Shown here: one piece after another, positions 62,582 to 64,000 of the stretch
Layout: every line of letters starts with the position of its first letter
Numbering within the stretch: the stretch's first letter is position 1
Assembly: GCF_002846335.1 (NCBI RefSeq)
Contig: NZ_PJMQ01000001.1
Coordinates: forward strand, 682,001-746,000
From: Janthinobacterium sp. 61
GTDB taxonomy: Bacteria; Pseudomonadota; Gammaproteobacteria; Burkholderiales; Burkholderiaceae_D
Direction of reading: 5' to 3'
DNA: 64,000 nt
Notes under the pieces: generated by a model
Told to the model about the DNA's origin: nothing
The model's input: the letters and a program-made list of their open reading frames with translations, nothing else
Databases searched by the model: none
Translations under genes and position numbers: made by a program

Positions 62582-64000
62582 TCAGATGTCGATGGCCTTG
62601 TCTGACTGCATGCGCTTGCGCAACTCGAACTTCTGGATCTTGCCCGTCGAGGTGCGGGGCAGGGGGCCAAAATAAATGGCCTTCGGCACCTTGAAACCGG
62701 CCAGGTTGTTCTTGCAAAAGGCGATCAATTCCGCTTCCGTCACGGTGCCGCCTTCGCGCAGTTCGACGAAGGCGCATGGCGTCTCGCCCCATTTCTCGTC
62801 CGGCTGGGCGATGACTGCGGCGGCCAGCACTTGCGGGTGGTGGTACAGCGCATCTTCCACTTCCACGCTGGAAATATTCTCGCCTCCGGAAATGATAATG
62901 TCCTTGCTGCGGTCCTTCAGCTTGATATAGCCGTCCGGATACATGACGCCCAGATCGCCCGTGTGGAACCAGCCACCGGCGAATGCTTCCTGCGTCGCCC
63001 TTTCATTCTTCAGGTAACCCTTCATGCAGATGTTGCCTCGGAACATGATCTCGCCGATCTGCTCGCCGTCGGCCGCCACGTGCTGCATGGTTTCCGGGTC
63101 AATCACGGCGACCGCGCTTTGCAAATGGTAGCGCACGCCCTGGCGCGACTTTAATACCGCCCGCTCTTCCTGGCTCAAAGCCGCCCATTCGTCCTGCTCG
63201 GCGCAGATGGCGGCCGGGCCATATACTTCCGTCAAGCCATACGAGTGGATCAGATCAAAGCCCATGGCTTCGATCTTTGCCACCATGGCCGCTGGCGGCG
63301 GCGCGCCGGCCACCATGCCGCGTACTGACCAGTCGATTCCTTCGCGCCAGTTGGCGGGCGCGTTGGCCAGGGCTGCGTGCACGATGGGCGCCGCGCAATA
63401 GTGGGTGATGCGCAATTCGCGCATCAGGTCGAACACCAGTTTCGGCTCGAACTTGCGCAGGCACACGTTGACGCCGGCGCGCGCGGCGATCGTCCACGGG
63501 AAGCACCAGCCATTGCAGTGGAACATGGGCAAGGTCCACAGGTAGACGGCATGCTTGGGCATGTCCCACTCTAATATGTTCGACAGGGCATTCAGGGCCG
63601 CGCCCCGGTGATGGTAGACCACACCTTTGGGGTCGCCCGTGGTGCCGGACGTGTAGTTGAGGGCGATGGCATCCCACTCATCTGCTGGCGGCTGCCAGTC
63701 GTAATCGGGGTCGCCGCTGGCCAGCAAGCTTTCGTAGTCGAGGTCGGAAAAAGCCTCCACTTCCGGTCCCAGCACGTCATTGACCTGGATCACGCGCAGA
63801 CCCGGGATCTGCGCCGCCATCTGGCGCGCCAGCTCGGCAAACTCCGTGTCGGCCAGCAAGACTTTCGCCTGGCCGTGGCGCAGCATGAAGGTCAAGGAGG
63901 CCAGGTCGAGGCGGATATTCAGGGCGTTGAGGACGGCGCCGGCCATGGGCACGCCAAAGCTCGCTTCCACCATGGCGGGCGTGTTCGGCAGCATCACGGC
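62582..64000 (-). CDS. Acyl-CoA ligase (AMP-binding), N-terminus outside window
   Basis: The visible 472 residues include the whole C-terminal part of an ANL-family ligase; about 70 residues are missing past the right edge. The ATP motif is TSGTTGDPKG (P-loop), followed by FHCNGWCFPW, the adenylate motif HSYGLTEVYGPAA, the hinge ..FHTGDLGVMYPDGYIKLKDR and the catalytic Lys motif PRTSTGKIQKFELR. The sequence type is that of medium-chain or 3-methylmercaptopropionyl-CoA ligases (DmdB-like), common in betaproteobacteria. The substrate cannot be fixed. The stop lies 11 bases from the convergent MFS gene end. Confidence 0.9.
   Translation of the reverse strand, partial: AVMLPNTPAMVEASFGVPMAGAVLNALNIRLDLASLTFMLRHGQAKVLLADTEFAELARQMAAQIPGLRVIQVNDVLGPEVEAFSDLDYESLLASGDPDYDWQPPADEWDAIALNYTSGTTGDPKGVVYHHRGAALNALSNILEWDMPKHAVYLWTLPMFHCNGWCFPWTIAARAGVNVCLRKFEPKLVFDLMRELRITHYCAAPIVHAALANAPANWREGIDWSVRGMVAGAPPPAAMVAKIEAMGFDLIHSYGLTEVYGPAAICAEQDEWAALSQEERAVLKSRQGVRYHLQSAVAVIDPETMQHVAADGEQIGEIMFRGNICMKGYLKNERATQEAFAGGWFHTGDLGVMYPDGYIKLKDRSKDIIISGGENISSVEVEDALYHHPQVLAAAVIAQPDEKWGETPCAFVELREGGTVTEAELIAFCKNNLAGFKVPKAIYFGPLPRTSTGKIQKFELRKRMQSDKAIDI

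Overview
The window looks like chromosomal DNA of a high-GC betaproteobacterium of the Oxalobacteraceae, most likely Janthinobacterium or a close relative. This rests on codon use (strong GC3, CTG-dominated leucine), the housekeeping order carAB-greA-DUF4149-yhbY-rlmE-ftsH-folP-glmM, the GGGTCTGACCCC intergenic palindrome and the set of c-di-GMP, chemotaxis and siderophore genes. The genus is an inference. No prophage, integron, CRISPR array or insertion sequence is visible. Most of the sequence is ordinary core genome with small accessory genes between.

Layout. 0-10 kb: end of a TetR regulator, a solitary mini flagellar-rod protein, a NYN-OST-HTH RNase-like protein, hemolysin III, a LysR regulator, a CHASE-PAS-GGDEF-EAL protein, a spermidine-synthase-like protein and a membrane GGDEF protein with a GGAEF motif. 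10-20 kb: a frameshifted small secreted protein, a ChaA antiporter, ppx with a three-repeat Pho box, a histone-H1-like ribbon-helix-helix protein, fdhD facing a YdeP-type molybdoenzyme, olsB with its own Pho box, a decayed stretch, a small HTH protein and a LolD-like ATPase. 20-28 kb: ergothioneine genes egtD-egtB, a chemotaxis receptor, leuA behind a leader carrying two leucine-rich mini-ORFs, a barstar-like gene coupled to an unknown gene, and a patatin lipoprotein. 28-41 kb: HbpS/GlcG-like protein, the carAB to glmM core block, tRNA-Pro and tRNA-Arg. 41-48 kb: a GbsR/MarR-like regulator divergent from cydD-cydC-cydA-cydB-cydX. 48-64 kb: small unknown proteins, ogt, a nucleotidyltransferase, a TonB-dependent siderophore receptor and a PepSY-flavoprotein reductase (each behind a Fur box), a hemerythrin lacking one canonical histidine, ilvE, an RNase T2, an MFS exporter and the 3' part of an acyl-CoA ligase gene.

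How parts fit. Two Pho boxes put polyphosphate breakdown (ppx) and phosphorus-free ornithine lipid synthesis (olsB) under probable PhoB control. Two Fur boxes tie siderophore uptake to a putative iron reductase. The bd oxidase operon encodes its assembly exporter, both large subunits and the small CydX subunit, with a regulator reading away from it. The most distinctive signal is the leuA leader: a consensus promoter whose predicted start nearly coincides with the ATG of a 22-residue Leu/CTA-rich peptide, followed by a second Leu-rich peptide with its own ribosome site and a stable hairpin before leuA.
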